A stretch of 54,775 nucleotides of DNA, from assembly GCF_018614205.1 (NCBI RefSeq), contig NZ_JAGGOS010000001.1, positions 1-54,775 of the forward strand. Direction: 5' to 3'. The translations under genes and the position numbers were made by a program. The notes beneath the pieces were generated by a model. It saw only the letters and a list, made by a program, of their open reading frames with translations, was not told where the DNA came from and did no database searches. The number at the start of each line of letters is the position of its first letter. Position 1 is the first letter of the stretch. Source of the DNA: Streptomyces sp. ISL-36. GTDB taxonomy: Bacteria; Actinomycetota; Actinomycetes; Streptomycetales; Streptomycetaceae. Shown here in pieces: positions 44,085-53,095 of this stretch.

Positions 44085-45605
44085 TCAGTGGACGTTGCCC
44101 ATCAGCGTCTGGACCTTCTTGCGGTACATGTAGATCGCGAATCCGGCGGCCACCGCGAGGGTGGCCTGCATCGCGATGATGCCCGTGCCGTTGAGGTCCA
44201 CACCGGCCAGCGAGAGCAGACCGGTGGTGCAGTCGCCCGCGGTGACGGCGAGGAACCAGACACCCATCATCTGGGAGGCGTACTTCTGCGGCGCCATCTT
44301 CGTCGTGACGGAGAGGCCGACCGGAGAGAGGCACAGCTCACCGATGGTCTGGATCATGTAGATCGTGACGAGCCACATCGGGGAGACCAGCGTGCCGTCG
44401 CCCGCCATGTTCATCGGGACGATGAAGACGAAGAAGGACGCACCGACGAGGACCAGACCCATCGCGAACTTCACGATGGTGCTCGGCTCCTGGTTCTTAC
44501 GGGCCAGCCACAGCCACAGCCAGGCGAAGACCGGGGCCAGCGCCATCACGTAGAGCGGGTTGAGCGACTGGTACCAGGTGGCGGAGAAGCCGAAGCCGAA
44601 CACGCTGCCCGCGGTCTTGTCGTCCGCGAAGAGCGACAGGGTCGAGCCACCCTGGTCGTAGATCATCCAGAAGATCGCCGCGGCGACGAAGAACCAGATG
44701 TAGCCGTTCATCTTGGACTGCTCGCCCGCGCTGAGGTCCTTGTCCCGCTTGATGCGGACCAGGACGGCGATCGGGATGATCAGACCGGCGAGGGTGAGCG
44801 GGACCAGCGCCCAGTTCAGGGTGTACATGCCGAGGGCGACCACGGCGCCGTAGAAGACGGCGATCAGGGCGGTCACCAGGGCGACCTTCGTCAGGATGCC
44901 ACGGCGCTCCTCGGAGGAGAGCGGGTTCGGGACCAGGCTGCTCTTCGGGCTCAGGTGCCTCGTGCCGAAGAGGAACTGGACCAGGCCGAGACCCATGCCG
45001 ACGGCGGCCAGGGCGAAGCCGAGGTGCCAGTTGACTTCCTTGCCGACCGTGCCGATCACGAACGGAGCGACGAAGGCACCGAGGTTGATGCCGATGTAGA
45101 AGAGGGTGAAGCCGCCGTCACGGCGCGGGTCCTCGGGACCGTCGTAGAGGTGGCCCACCATCGTGGAGATGTTGGCCTTCAGCAGACCGGAGCCCACCGC
45201 GACCAGCGCCAGTCCGACGAAGAACATCGCCTGGCCGGGGAGGGCCAGCGCGACGTGACCACCCATGATCACGAAGCCGGCGATGGCGACGGTCTTGCGG
45301 GCGCCCCAGACGCGGTCGCCGAACCAGCCACCGGGCATGGCCATCAGGTAGACCATGGAGACGTACACCGAGTAGATGGCCGTGGCCATCGCCGCGTCCA
45401 TCGCCAGGCCGCCGCCCTGGCTGCCCTTGGCGGCGTCGACGCCGCCCGACACGATGTAGTACACGAGAAGGGCGCGCATGCCGTAGTAGGAGAAGCGCTC
45501 CCACATCTCGGTCATGAAGAGAGTGGCCAGGCCGCGGGGGTGGCCGAAGAACGTCTTCTCGGAACCGGGGGTTCCGGACGAAGCCTTCGTCAGGCTGGAC
45601 GCCAT
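44085..45605 (-). CDS. POT/PTR2-family di/tripeptide transporter
   Basis: A 506-residue proton-coupled oligopeptide transporter with about 14 membrane helices. The ExxERFxYY-like motif MTEMWERFSYYGMRALL, GDRVWGARKTV, and the PTR2 signature FTLFYIGINLGAFVAP are intact. The N-terminus has a short hydrophilic leader. A 426-bp divergent region separates it from the response regulator; a stable hairpin in its own leader (45795-45825) may control it. Confidence 0.92.
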   Translation of the reverse strand: MASSLTKASSGTPGSEKTFFGHPRGLATLFMTEMWERFSYYGMRALLVYYIVSGGVDAAKGSQGGGLAMDAAMATAIYSVYVSMVYLMAMPGGWFGDRVWGARKTVAIAGFVIMGGHVALALPGQAMFFVGLALVAVGSGLLKANISTMVGHLYDGPEDPRRDGGFTLFYIGINLGAFVAPFVIGTVGKEVNWHLGFALAAVGMGLGLVQFLFGTRHLSPKSSLVPNPLSSEERRGILTKVALVTALIAVFYGAVVALGMYTLNWALVPLTLAGLIIPIAVLVRIKRDKDLSAGEQSKMNGYIWFFVAAAIFWMIYDQGGSTLSLFADDKTAGSVFGFGFSATWYQSLNPLYVMALAPVFAWLWLWLARKNQEPSTIVKFAMGLVLVGASFFVFIVPMNMAGDGTLVSPMWLVTIYMIQTIGELCLSPVGLSVTTKMAPQKYASQMMGVWFLAVTAGDCTTGLLSLAGVDLNGTGIIAMQATLAVAAGFAIYMYRKKVQTLMGNVH

Positions 45606-45794
45606 GTCGATCCTTGCTCTGTCGGGACGCGCGCTTTGTGAGCGTGGTGCGCCCGGTGGGGGAGGCCGGCACCGACGGAAGTGTTTGCACCTCGCCGGGA
45701 TCCACGCCCCGCGCGCACCTTCATGCCACGGGACCCGGCCCACAGGTCGTTCACCGTCCTCAAGGTTGGCGGAGCCGACCTCGCGCAGAGAAGA

Positions 45795-45825
45795 GACCTT
45801 TGGCGCACGAAGCGTGCCAAAGGTC
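45795..45825. promoter_or_regulatory. stable hairpin in the divergent region
   Basis: GACCTTTGGC (45795-45804) pairs perfectly with GCCAAAGGTC (45816-45825), and inner CACG/CGTG bases can extend it. Read on the minus strand it is followed by TCTCTTCTCT, like a leader terminator 190 bp before the peptide transporter start. Alternatively it is an operator. The rest of 45606-46031 holds promoters for the two divergent genes and no believable ORF. Confidence 0.5.
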
Positions 45826-46031
45826 CCCGTTTACCGCTACAGACGTCTCGCCACCATACGACACGACAGTGGCGGATATGGAAGGACTTGAGAGATGGAT
45901 CACAGGTGACGATGGAACCACTGACCGTCAATCGAAGGTCATGTGCAGGTTGGCCGCCTTGATCCCCAGGGTAGACGGGCACCCTGTGGATCTTGCCCCG
46001 GGCCGTCCCCCGTGCGGACTACCATCACCCC

Positions 46032-46709
<678 letters not shown>

Positions 46710-46774
46710 CGAGCGGCGGGGCCCCGTAGGCTCGACGCGTCCGTCGTGTCACCCCGCCCGCCCGGAGGGCCCCC

Positions 46775-48040
46775 GTGCGTCGCCGTCTGATCAACTCCAC
46801 GCTCGCCGTGGTGCTCGTCGTCATCTCGGTGTTCGGGGTCTCCCTCGTCATCGTCGAGACGCGGACCATCTCCAGCAGCGCCCAGGAGAGCGTGGACTCC
46901 GAGGCCCTGCGCCTGGTCTCCATCGTCGACAGCCGGCTCATCGGCGGGGAGCCCGTCAACCCGGACATCCTCTCCGAGCAGAGCGGCGCCAAGCGGTACG
47001 CCCTGATCGAGATCCCCGGCCGCGAGCCCATCGAGATCGGCGTCCGGCCCGAGGGCAGCGTCATCCGCTCCACCGCGCAGGGCGAGCGCGGCGAGACGGT
47101 GACCGTCGAGGAGTCCCGCTCCACGATCACGGCCGAGGTCGGCCGCACGCTCCTGATCATCGGGGCCGTGGCGCTGCTGGCCGTCGTGGCCGCCGTCCTG
47201 CTCGCCGTACGGCAGGCGAACCGGCTGGCGTCCCCGCTGACGGACCTCGCCGAGACCGCCGAGCGCCTCGGCTCGGGCGACCCCCGCCCGCGCCACAAGC
47301 GGTACGGGGTGCCGGAGCTCGACCGGGTCGCGGACGTCCTGGACGCCTCGGCCGAGCGGATCGCCCGGATGCTCACCGCCGAGCGCCGGCTGGCCGCGGA
47401 CGCCTCCCACCAGCTCCGTACGCCGCTGACGGCCCTCTCCATGCGCCTGGAGGAGGTGGCGGTCGCGGGCGACCTCGACACGGTCAGGGAGGAGGCGACG
47501 ATCGCGCTGACGCAGGTCGAGCGGCTCACCGACGTCGTCGAGCGGCTGCTCACCAACGCCCGCGACCCGCGCACGGGCTCCGCCATCGCCTTCGACCTCG
47601 ACGAGGTCGTCAAGCAGCAGATCGAGGAGTGGCGCCCCGCCTACCGCAGCGCGGGCCGGGCCATCGTCCACTCCGGCAAGCAGGGCATGCGCGCGGTCGG
47701 CACCCCGGGCGCCGTCGCCCAGGTCCTGGCCGCGCTGATCGAGAACTCGCTCATGCACGGTGGCGGCACCGTCGCCCTGCGTACCCGGGTCACCGGCAAC
47801 CAGGCCGTGATCGAGGTCACCGACGAGGGCCCGGGCGTCCCGGCCGATCTCGGCGCGCGTATTTTCGAGCGGACCATCAGCGGCCGCAACTCCACGGGCA
47901 TCGGCCTCGCCGTGGCCCGCGACCTGGCGGAGGCGGACGGCGGCCGGCTGGAGCTGCTGCAGCAGCAGCCCCCGGTGTTCGCGCTCTTCCTGGGCCGCGA
48001 GGTCAGAAGCCGCAGGGACCAGGAACGCCCGGTCCGCTAG
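46775..48040 (+). CDS. Sensor histidine kinase
   Basis: A 421-residue membrane kinase with TM1 (about 9-27), an external sensor region of about 95 residues, TM2 (about 124-145) and a HAMP domain (RLASPLTDLAETAERLGSGD). The HisKA H box is ADASHQLRTPLTALSMRLEE. The HATPase boxes are N ALIENSLMHGGG, G1 DEGPGV and G2 STGIGLAVARDL. It is the cognate partner of the upstream response regulator; the signal is unknown. Confidence 0.94.
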   Translation: MRRRLINSTLAVVLVVISVFGVSLVIVETRTISSSAQESVDSEALRLVSIVDSRLIGGEPVNPDILSEQSGAKRYALIEIPGREPIEIGVRPEGSVIRSTAQGERGETVTVEESRSTITAEVGRTLLIIGAVALLAVVAAVLLAVRQANRLASPLTDLAETAERLGSGDPRPRHKRYGVPELDRVADVLDASAERIARMLTAERRLAADASHQLRTPLTALSMRLEEVAVAGDLDTVREEATIALTQVERLTDVVERLLTNARDPRTGSAIAFDLDEVVKQQIEEWRPAYRSAGRAIVHSGKQGMRAVGTPGAVAQVLAALIENSLMHGGGTVALRTRVTGNQAVIEVTDEGPGVPADLGARIFERTISGRNSTGIGLAVARDLAEADGGRLELLQQQPPVFALFLGREVRSRRDQERPVR

Positions 48041-48088
48041 GGGCGGCCGGGCGCTGAAGGTGAGGCGGGGAGGGGGAGCGGGGGAGGG

Positions 48089-48604
48089 TCAGACCCGGTC
48101 CGGCTGCTTCCTGGACGCCTGGCGAGGCGTCTGCTCCAGGAACGATTCGGCGGTCTGCACGGCTTCCTTGGCCGGCAGCGTACGGAACACCCAGGTCCGG
48201 TACGACCAGAAACGGAACAGCGTCGCGACGCCGATGCCGAAGAACTTGAAGAAGTTGCTCTGCAGCGGGGTGTCCCAGCCGAACCCGTACGTCGCCGCGT
48301 ACAGGATCCCGTTCTGGATCACCAGCCCGGCGACGCTGAAGAGCAGGAAGAGGCTCAGCTCCTTCGTACGGCTGCTCTTGTCGCGGTCCCGGTATGTGAA
48401 GTACCGGAAGCCGAGGTAGTTGAAGACGATCGCCACGACCGTGGCGATGATGCTCGCCCGCACCACCGGCACTTCCGTGAAGTGGCGCACGAGATTGAAC
48501 ACTCCGAGGTCCACCAAGAGCCCGACACCACCCACCGCGCCGAACTTGGCGAACTCGCGTGCGAGCTGGTCGAGCCGCACGCGCAGCACGCTTCGTTTAC
48601 TCAT
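48089..48604 (-). CDS. GtrA-family membrane protein
   Basis: A 171-residue protein with four membrane helices of the GtrA type (FAKFGAVGGVGLLVDLGVFNLV ... IIATVVAIVFNYLGFRYFTYRDRDKS ... ELSLFLLFSVAGLVIQNGILYAA ... FFKFFGIGVATLFRFWSYRTWVF). GtrA proteins are linked to translocation of polyprenyl-linked sugars for cell-surface polysaccharides. The ATG at 48604 is used; an in-frame start 39 bases upstream is possible. Divergent from purK. Confidence 0.9.
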   Translation of the reverse strand: MSKRSVLRVRLDQLAREFAKFGAVGGVGLLVDLGVFNLVRHFTEVPVVRASIIATVVAIVFNYLGFRYFTYRDRDKSSRTKELSLFLLFSVAGLVIQNGILYAATYGFGWDTPLQSNFFKFFGIGVATLFRFWSYRTWVFRTLPAKEAVQTAESFLEQTPRQASRKQPDRV

Positions 48605-48757
48605 GGTGATTGCAGCCCCTGCCATTCGGACGATGTCAACCAAGCCATGCTAACCAGCCCGTCCGGCAGCCGCCTGGGGACGTCGTAAACCAGCGGGACA
48701 GGGGAGGGGTCGACTGTGGCAAAGCACAGGCGGCCGAAGGTCGCCGCGTCGTGCGGA

Positions 48758-48763
48758 TACCCT
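48758..48763 (+). promoter_or_regulatory. -10 box of a probable leaderless purK promoter
   Basis: TACCCT ends 6 nt before the purK GTG (48770). No spaced Shine-Dalgarno exists between them (AAGAGG directly abuts the start). This is the spacing expected if transcription begins at the start codon. Confidence 0.45.
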
Positions 48764-48769
48764 AAGAGG

Positions 48770-49909
48770 GTGACGTTCCCGGTAGTCGGCATGGTCGGTG
48801 GCGGTCAGCTCGCCCGTATGACCCACGAGGCGGGCATCCCCCTCGGCATCAAGTTCAAGCTGCTCAGTGACAGCCCGCAGGATTCGGCGGCGCAGGTGGT
48901 GAGCGAGGTCGTCATCGGCGACTATCGCGACCTGGCTACGCTGCGTGACTTCGCGCGCGGATGTGACGTGATCACCTTCGATCACGAACACGTCCCGACC
49001 GAACACCTGAGGGCCTTGGAGGCGGACGGCATCCCCATCCGTCCGGGGCCCGACGCGCTGGTGCACGCCCAGGACAAGGGGGTGATGCGCGCCAGACTCG
49101 ACGAGATCGGGGCGCCGAGCCCACGCCACCGGATCGTCGCCGATCCGGCGGACGCGGCCGCCTTCGCCGCCGAGGTGGGCGGCTTCCCGATCATCCTCAA
49201 GACCGTGCGCGGCGGCTACGACGGCAAGGGCGTCTGGTTCGTCCGGACCGAGGAGGACGCCCGCGACCCGTTCCAGGCCGGTGTGCCGGTCCTCGCGGAG
49301 GAGAAGGTCGACTTCGCGCGCGAGCTCGCCGCGAACATCGTCCGCTCCCCGCACGGCCAGGCCGTCGCCTACCCGGTCGTCGAGTCCCGGCAGGTCGACG
49401 GGGTCTGCGACACGGTCATCGCACCGGCGCCGGACCTCTCGGACGAGCTGGCGGGCCAGGCGCAGGAGCTGGCGCTGCGGATCGCCAAGGAGCTCGACGT
49501 CGTCGGCCATCTGGCCGTCGAGCTCTTCGAGACCACCGACGGGCGGATCCTCGTCAACGAGCTCGCCATGCGCCCCCACAACTCCGGCCACTGGACCCAG
49601 GACGGCGCGATCACCTCGCAGTTCGCCAACCACGTCCGGGCCGTCCTCGACCTGCCGCTCGGCGATCCGCGCCCGCGCGCGACGTGGACGGTCATGTGCA
49701 ATGTGCTGGGCGGGGACTACCCGGACATGTACTACGCGTACCTGCATTGCATGGCCCGCGACCCTCAGCTGAAGATCCATATGTACGGCAAGGATGTGAA
49801 GCCCGGCCGCAAGGTGGGGCACGTCAACACCTACGGCGACGACCTGGACGACGTGCTGGAGCGCGCGCGCCACGCCGCCGGCTATCTGCGAGGAACGATC
49901 ACCGAATGA
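48770..49909 (+). CDS. purK: N5-carboxyaminoimidazole ribonucleotide synthase
   Basis: The ATP-dependent carboxylation of AIR to N5-CAIR in purine synthesis. The 379-residue ATP-grasp protein starts [17 protein letters not shown], the typical streptomycete N-terminus. It shows [34 protein letters not shown] and [18 protein letters not shown] 48770 is chosen over the in-frame GTG at 48716, which adds an unrelated basic extension. It overlaps purE (ATGA). Confidence 0.95.
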   Translation: MTFPVVGMVGGGQLARMTHEAGIPLGIKFKLLSDSPQDSAAQVVSEVVIGDYRDLATLRDFARGCDVITFDHEHVPTEHLRALEADGIPIRPGPDALVHAQDKGVMRARLDEIGAPSPRHRIVADPADAAAFAAEVGGFPIILKTVRGGYDGKGVWFVRTEEDARDPFQAGVPVLAEEKVDFARELAANIVRSPHGQAVAYPVVESRQVDGVCDTVIAPAPDLSDELAGQAQELALRIAKELDVVGHLAVELFETTDGRILVNELAMRPHNSGHWTQDGAITSQFANHVRAVLDLPLGDPRPRATWTVMCNVLGGDYPDMYYAYLHCMARDPQLKIHMYGKDVKPGRKVGHVNTYGDDLDDVLERARHAAGYLRGTITE

Positions 49910-50445
49910 GCACCAGCCACGACGCGAGCCCCCTCGTCGGCATCGTCATGGGATCCGACTCCGACTGGCCCGTCATGGAGGCCGCGGCACAGGCCCTGGA
50001 CGAGTTCGAGATCGCGTACGAGGTCGACGTCGTCTCCGCGCACCGCATGCCGCGCGAGATGATCGCGTACGGCGAGGAGGCCGCCGAGCGCGGCCTGAAG
50101 GCGATCATCGCGGGCGCGGGCGGCGCCGCCCACCTGCCGGGCATGCTCGCCTCGGTCACCCCGCTCCCGGTGATCGGCGTGCCGGTCCCGCTGAAGTACC
50201 TCGACGGCATGGACTCGCTCCTGTCCATCGTGCAGATGCCGGCCGGTGTGCCGGTGGCGACGGTGTCCGTCGGCGGCGCGCGCAACGCGGGCCTGCTCGC
50301 CGCCCGGATCCTCGCCGCCCACGACCCCGAACTGCTCGGCCGGATGCGCGACTTCCAGCAGGAGCTGAACGACCAGGCGAGCGAGAAGGGCAAGCGGCTG
50401 CGGACCAAGGTCGAGGGCTCGGAGTCCTTCGGATTCGCCCGGTGA
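49906..50445 (+). CDS. purE: N5-carboxyaminoimidazole ribonucleotide mutase
   Basis: The 179-residue class I PurE moves the carboxyl group of N5-CAIR to give CAIR. Motifs [27 protein letters not shown] (catalytic His), [16 protein letters not shown] and [30 protein letters not shown] are intact. It is coupled to purK upstream (ATGA) and to the dipeptidase downstream (GTGA). Confidence 0.96.
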   Translation: MSTSHDASPLVGIVMGSDSDWPVMEAAAQALDEFEIAYEVDVVSAHRMPREMIAYGEEAAERGLKAIIAGAGGAAHLPGMLASVTPLPVIGVPVPLKYLDGMDSLLSIVQMPAGVPVATVSVGGARNAGLLAARILAAHDPELLGRMRDFQQELNDQASEKGKRLRTKVEGSESFGFAR

Positions 50446-51644
50446 CCGCCGCTGACCGCCTCGCGGAGGCGCGCGAACTGCTCAGGTCCGCGCCCGTCGT
50501 CGACGGTCACAACGACCTTCCGTGGGCGCTGCGCGAGCATGTCCGCTACGACCTGGACCGCCTCGACATCGCGGCCGACCAGACCGGCGCGCTCCACACC
50601 GACCTGGCCCGGCTGCGGGCGGGCGGCGTCGGCGCCCAGTTCTGGTCGGTGTACGTCCCCTGCCACCTGACCGGGGACGAGGCGGTCAGCGCGACCCTGG
50701 AGCAGATCGACATCGTCGACCAGCTCCTCGTCCGGTACGCGGGGGAGCTCGCGCCCGCCCTGACCGCCGACGACATGGAGTCGGCCCGGCGGCAGGGCCG
50801 GATCGCCTCCCTGAAGGGCGCCGAGGGCGGCCACTCCGTCAACAACTCCCTCGCCACCCTGCGCGCGCTGCACACCCTCGGCGTGCGCTACATGACGCTC
50901 ACGCACAACGACAACACGGCGTGGGCGGACTCGGCGACCGACGAGCCGGGTGTCAGCGGGCTCTCGCCCTTCGGCCACGAGGTCGTCCGGGAGATGAACC
51001 GGATCGGCATGCTCGTCGACCTCTCGCACGTCGCCGCGACGACGATGCGGGACGCGCTCGCCACCTCCGTCGCGCCGGTGATCTTCTCGCACTCCTCCGC
51101 GCTGGCGGTCTGCGACCACCCGAGGAACATCCCCGACGACGTGCTCGCCGCGCTCCCCGCCAACGGGGGCGTCGCGATGGCCACCTTCGTACCGAAGTTC
51201 ATCCTTCCCGAAGCCGTGGAGTGGACGGCCCGCGCGGACGAGAACATGCGGGCGCACGGGCTGCACCACCTCGACACCACCCCGCGGGCGATGAAGATCC
51301 ACCGCGCCTTCGAGGCGGAGAACCCGCGCCCGATCGCCACCGCCGCGACGGTCGCCGACCACCTCGACCACATGCGTGAGGTCGCCGGCATCGACCACAT
51401 CGGCATCGGCGGCGACTACGACGGTACGGCGTTCACGCCGGACGGCCTCGACGATGTCGCCGGCTATCCGAACCTGATCGCGGAGCTGCTCACCCGAGGC
51501 TGGTCCCGCGCCGACCTCGCCCGGCTGACCTGGTCCAACGCGGTCAGGGCACTGCGGGACGCCGAGGCGGTCTCCCGCGACCTGCGGGCGACGAAGGGGC
51601 CCTCGAACGCGACGATCGAGTCCCTCGACGGACCGTCCTCCTGA
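50442..51644 (+). CDS. M19 membrane-type dipeptidase
   Basis: A 400-residue zinc dipeptidase of the renal-dipeptidase family that hydrolyses L,D- or L,L-dipeptides. Binuclear-site residues are visible: [10 protein letters not shown] (HxD), the bridging Glu in LKGAEGGHS, His in VDLSH, His in FSHSSA, and GIGGDYDG. There is no signal peptide, so it is probably cytosolic. The GTG start overlaps the purE stop by 4 bp. The next gene is a degenerate paralogue. Confidence 0.94.
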   Translation: MTAADRLAEARELLRSAPVVDGHNDLPWALREHVRYDLDRLDIAADQTGALHTDLARLRAGGVGAQFWSVYVPCHLTGDEAVSATLEQIDIVDQLLVRYAGELAPALTADDMESARRQGRIASLKGAEGGHSVNNSLATLRALHTLGVRYMTLTHNDNTAWADSATDEPGVSGLSPFGHEVVREMNRIGMLVDLSHVAATTMRDALATSVAPVIFSHSSALAVCDHPRNIPDDVLAALPANGGVAMATFVPKFILPEAVEWTARADENMRAHGLHHLDTTPRAMKIHRAFEAENPRPIATAATVADHLDHMREVAGIDHIGIGGDYDGTAFTPDGLDDVAGYPNLIAELLTRGWSRADLARLTWSNAVRALRDAEAVSRDLRATKGPSNATIESLDGPSS

Positions 51645-51854
51645 CGGAGCGTGGCGCCGGCCCCGCTTCGGCGGGGCCGTCGCACGTCCCGGCACGCGTC
51701 CCGTCGCGCGTGCCCCGTGACGCATGCCGTGAGGTTCGTCGCGCGCGGTTCGTCGCGCGTGCGACGAGGCCCGTCGAGTGTTCCGGGGGCCCGAACGGAC
51801 CAGTCCACCGCGAACCCGGACGATGCCGGTGGCACGGTGGACGGTACTGCCTCA

Positions 51855-51892
51855 CCGAACTCGGCGAGGTGGTACTGCCGCACCGAGTTCGG
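51855..51892. promoter_or_regulatory. inverted repeat upstream of the dipeptidase paralogue
   Basis: CCGAACTCGG (51855-51864) and CCGAGTTCGG (51883-51892) are exact inverted copies. They lie within a longer imperfect direct repeat that begins GGTACTGCC at 51843 and 51871. The element ends 10 bp before the start codon, where a repressor could block initiation. Confidence 0.45.
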
Positions 51893-51902
51893 AGTCGCCA
51901 CC

Positions 51903-52838
51903 ATGGCAGATCTGCTCGACGATCCCCCTGCCCTCTCTGCGACCTGCTCCGCCGCCGGTGAGCGGGACGCCCCTGCGCCTCCCCCGGCTCCCGACGAGTG
52001 GGAAGGCGCCCGTGCGCTGCTCGCCGCGCACCCCGTCGTCGAGGGGCGGGCCGCCCTGTCGGAGGAGCTCGACGCCGACGAACTGGCCCCGGAGGATCTC
52101 CCGCCCGTCCGTACGGCGGAGGCGGGGGCGCAGTTCTGGTCCCTGCACGGCGACGCCGAGGACGGGGTCGTCGGGACCCTGCGCCGCATCGACGCGATCC
52201 GCGCCGTCGTCGCCGCCTGCCCCGAGGAGCTGCGCCTGGCGCACTCCACGGCGGAGATGGCCGACGCCCGCAACTGCGGCCGGGTCGCCGCTCTGCTCGG
52301 CCCGGTGAGCTGGGGCGCGCTGGGCGGCTCGCTGGCCATCCTCCGGTCGTACCAGGTGCTCGGTGTCCGGGCGGTGAACCTCACCCGGTTCGACCGCTTC
52401 GCCCGCGAGGCCGTACGGGAGATGAACCGCCTCGGTGTCCTCGTGGACCTCTCCGGCGCCGACCTCGACACCGTCTGCCAGACGCTCGCCGTCAGCAAGG
52501 CCCCAGCCGTGCTGACCCGTGCCGATCCCGAGACCCTGCCGGACGACGCCCTGCGCCTGCTCGGCCGGAACGGCGCCGTCTGCATGGTCCCGGTGGCCGA
52601 CGATCCCGCCGTCGCGGCCGACGCACTGGACCGCGTCCACGCCCTGGCGGGCCCGCTCTGCGTCGGCCTCTCCGGTGCGGCGGACCCGACGGCCGGCTAC
52701 GCGCCGCTCTTCGCCGAGCTGCTGCGCCGCGGCTGGGACGCCGACGACCTGGCCGGCCTCGCCCACGTCAACGCCACCCGCGCACTGCGCGAGGCCGAGT
52801 TCCTCTCCCGGGCCGCACGGCTGCGCCGGTCACCCTGA
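51903..52838 (+). CDS. Catalytically degenerate M19 dipeptidase paralogue
   Basis: A 311-residue protein clearly homologous to the upstream dipeptidase (AGAQFWS, VRAVNLTRFD, EVREMNRLGVLVDLS, AELLRRGWDADDLAGLAHVNATRALREAE) but shorter. All metal sites are altered: VVDGHND becomes [15 protein letters not shown] becomes LGPVSWGA, DLSH becomes DLSG, SHSS becomes TRAD, and GGDYDG is lost. The frame is open with normal codon bias, so it is a maintained pseudoenzyme rather than a decaying pseudogene. Possible roles are binding or regulating the active enzyme. Confidence 0.85.
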   Translation: MADLLDDPPALSATCSAAGERDAPAPPPAPDEWEGARALLAAHPVVEGRAALSEELDADELAPEDLPPVRTAEAGAQFWSLHGDAEDGVVGTLRRIDAIRAVVAACPEELRLAHSTAEMADARNCGRVAALLGPVSWGALGGSLAILRSYQVLGVRAVNLTRFDRFAREAVREMNRLGVLVDLSGADLDTVCQTLAVSKAPAVLTRADPETLPDDALRLLGRNGAVCMVPVADDPAVAADALDRVHALAGPLCVGLSGAADPTAGYAPLFAELLRRGWDADDLAGLAHVNATRALREAEFLSRAARLRRSP

Positions 52839-52839
52839 C

Positions 52840-53043
52840 GTGCCGGTCGCTGACGCGGCGGGTGCCCTGCACCGGCGTGTGCCCTGACGCGCCGGTGCGC
52901 TGACGCGGCGGTCGCCCTGACGTGCCGGTCGCCTGACGCGGCGGGTGCCTACACGCCGGTGCCCTGACGTGCCGGGTGCCCTGACGCGCCGGTCGCCTGG
53001 CGCGGCGTTTGCCTACACGCCGGTGCCCTGACACGCCGGTGCC
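52840..53043. repeat. degenerate 16-bp tandem repeat array with 64-bp higher-order period
   Basis: About twelve imperfect units of a ~16-bp motif (core CCCTGACGCGCCGGTG with variants) run between the dipeptidase paralogue and the terminator at 53036. GCCTACACGCCGGTGCCCTG occurs at 52947 and 53011, giving a 64-bp superrepeat. There is no credible ORF, and the array has no unique spacers, so it is not a CRISPR. Confidence 0.85.
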
Positions 53044-53078
53044 CCGTCGCCCCCTGTCCGGGGGCGGCGGGGCACCGG
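53036..53078. terminator. bidirectional terminator before UDP-glucose dehydrogenase
   Basis: A 19-bp stem with one G-T pair: CCGGTGCCCCGTCGCCCCC (53036-53054) with 53060-53078, loop TGTCC. Its left arm may have arisen from, or seeded, the adjacent repeat array. Confidence 0.85.
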
Positions 53079-53095
53079 CATGTCCCGGCCCTTCC

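Noticed and set aside
42744..45641. A 965-codon plus-strand open frame across the surface operon end and the peptide transporter
   Set aside because: It is out of frame with the LAETG protein, antisense to the transporter, and passes through an 18-bp terminator.
48716..48769. N-terminal extension of PurK from GTG 48716
   Set aside because: The extra basic residues are not part of the PurK fold and the stretch contains the probable promoter.
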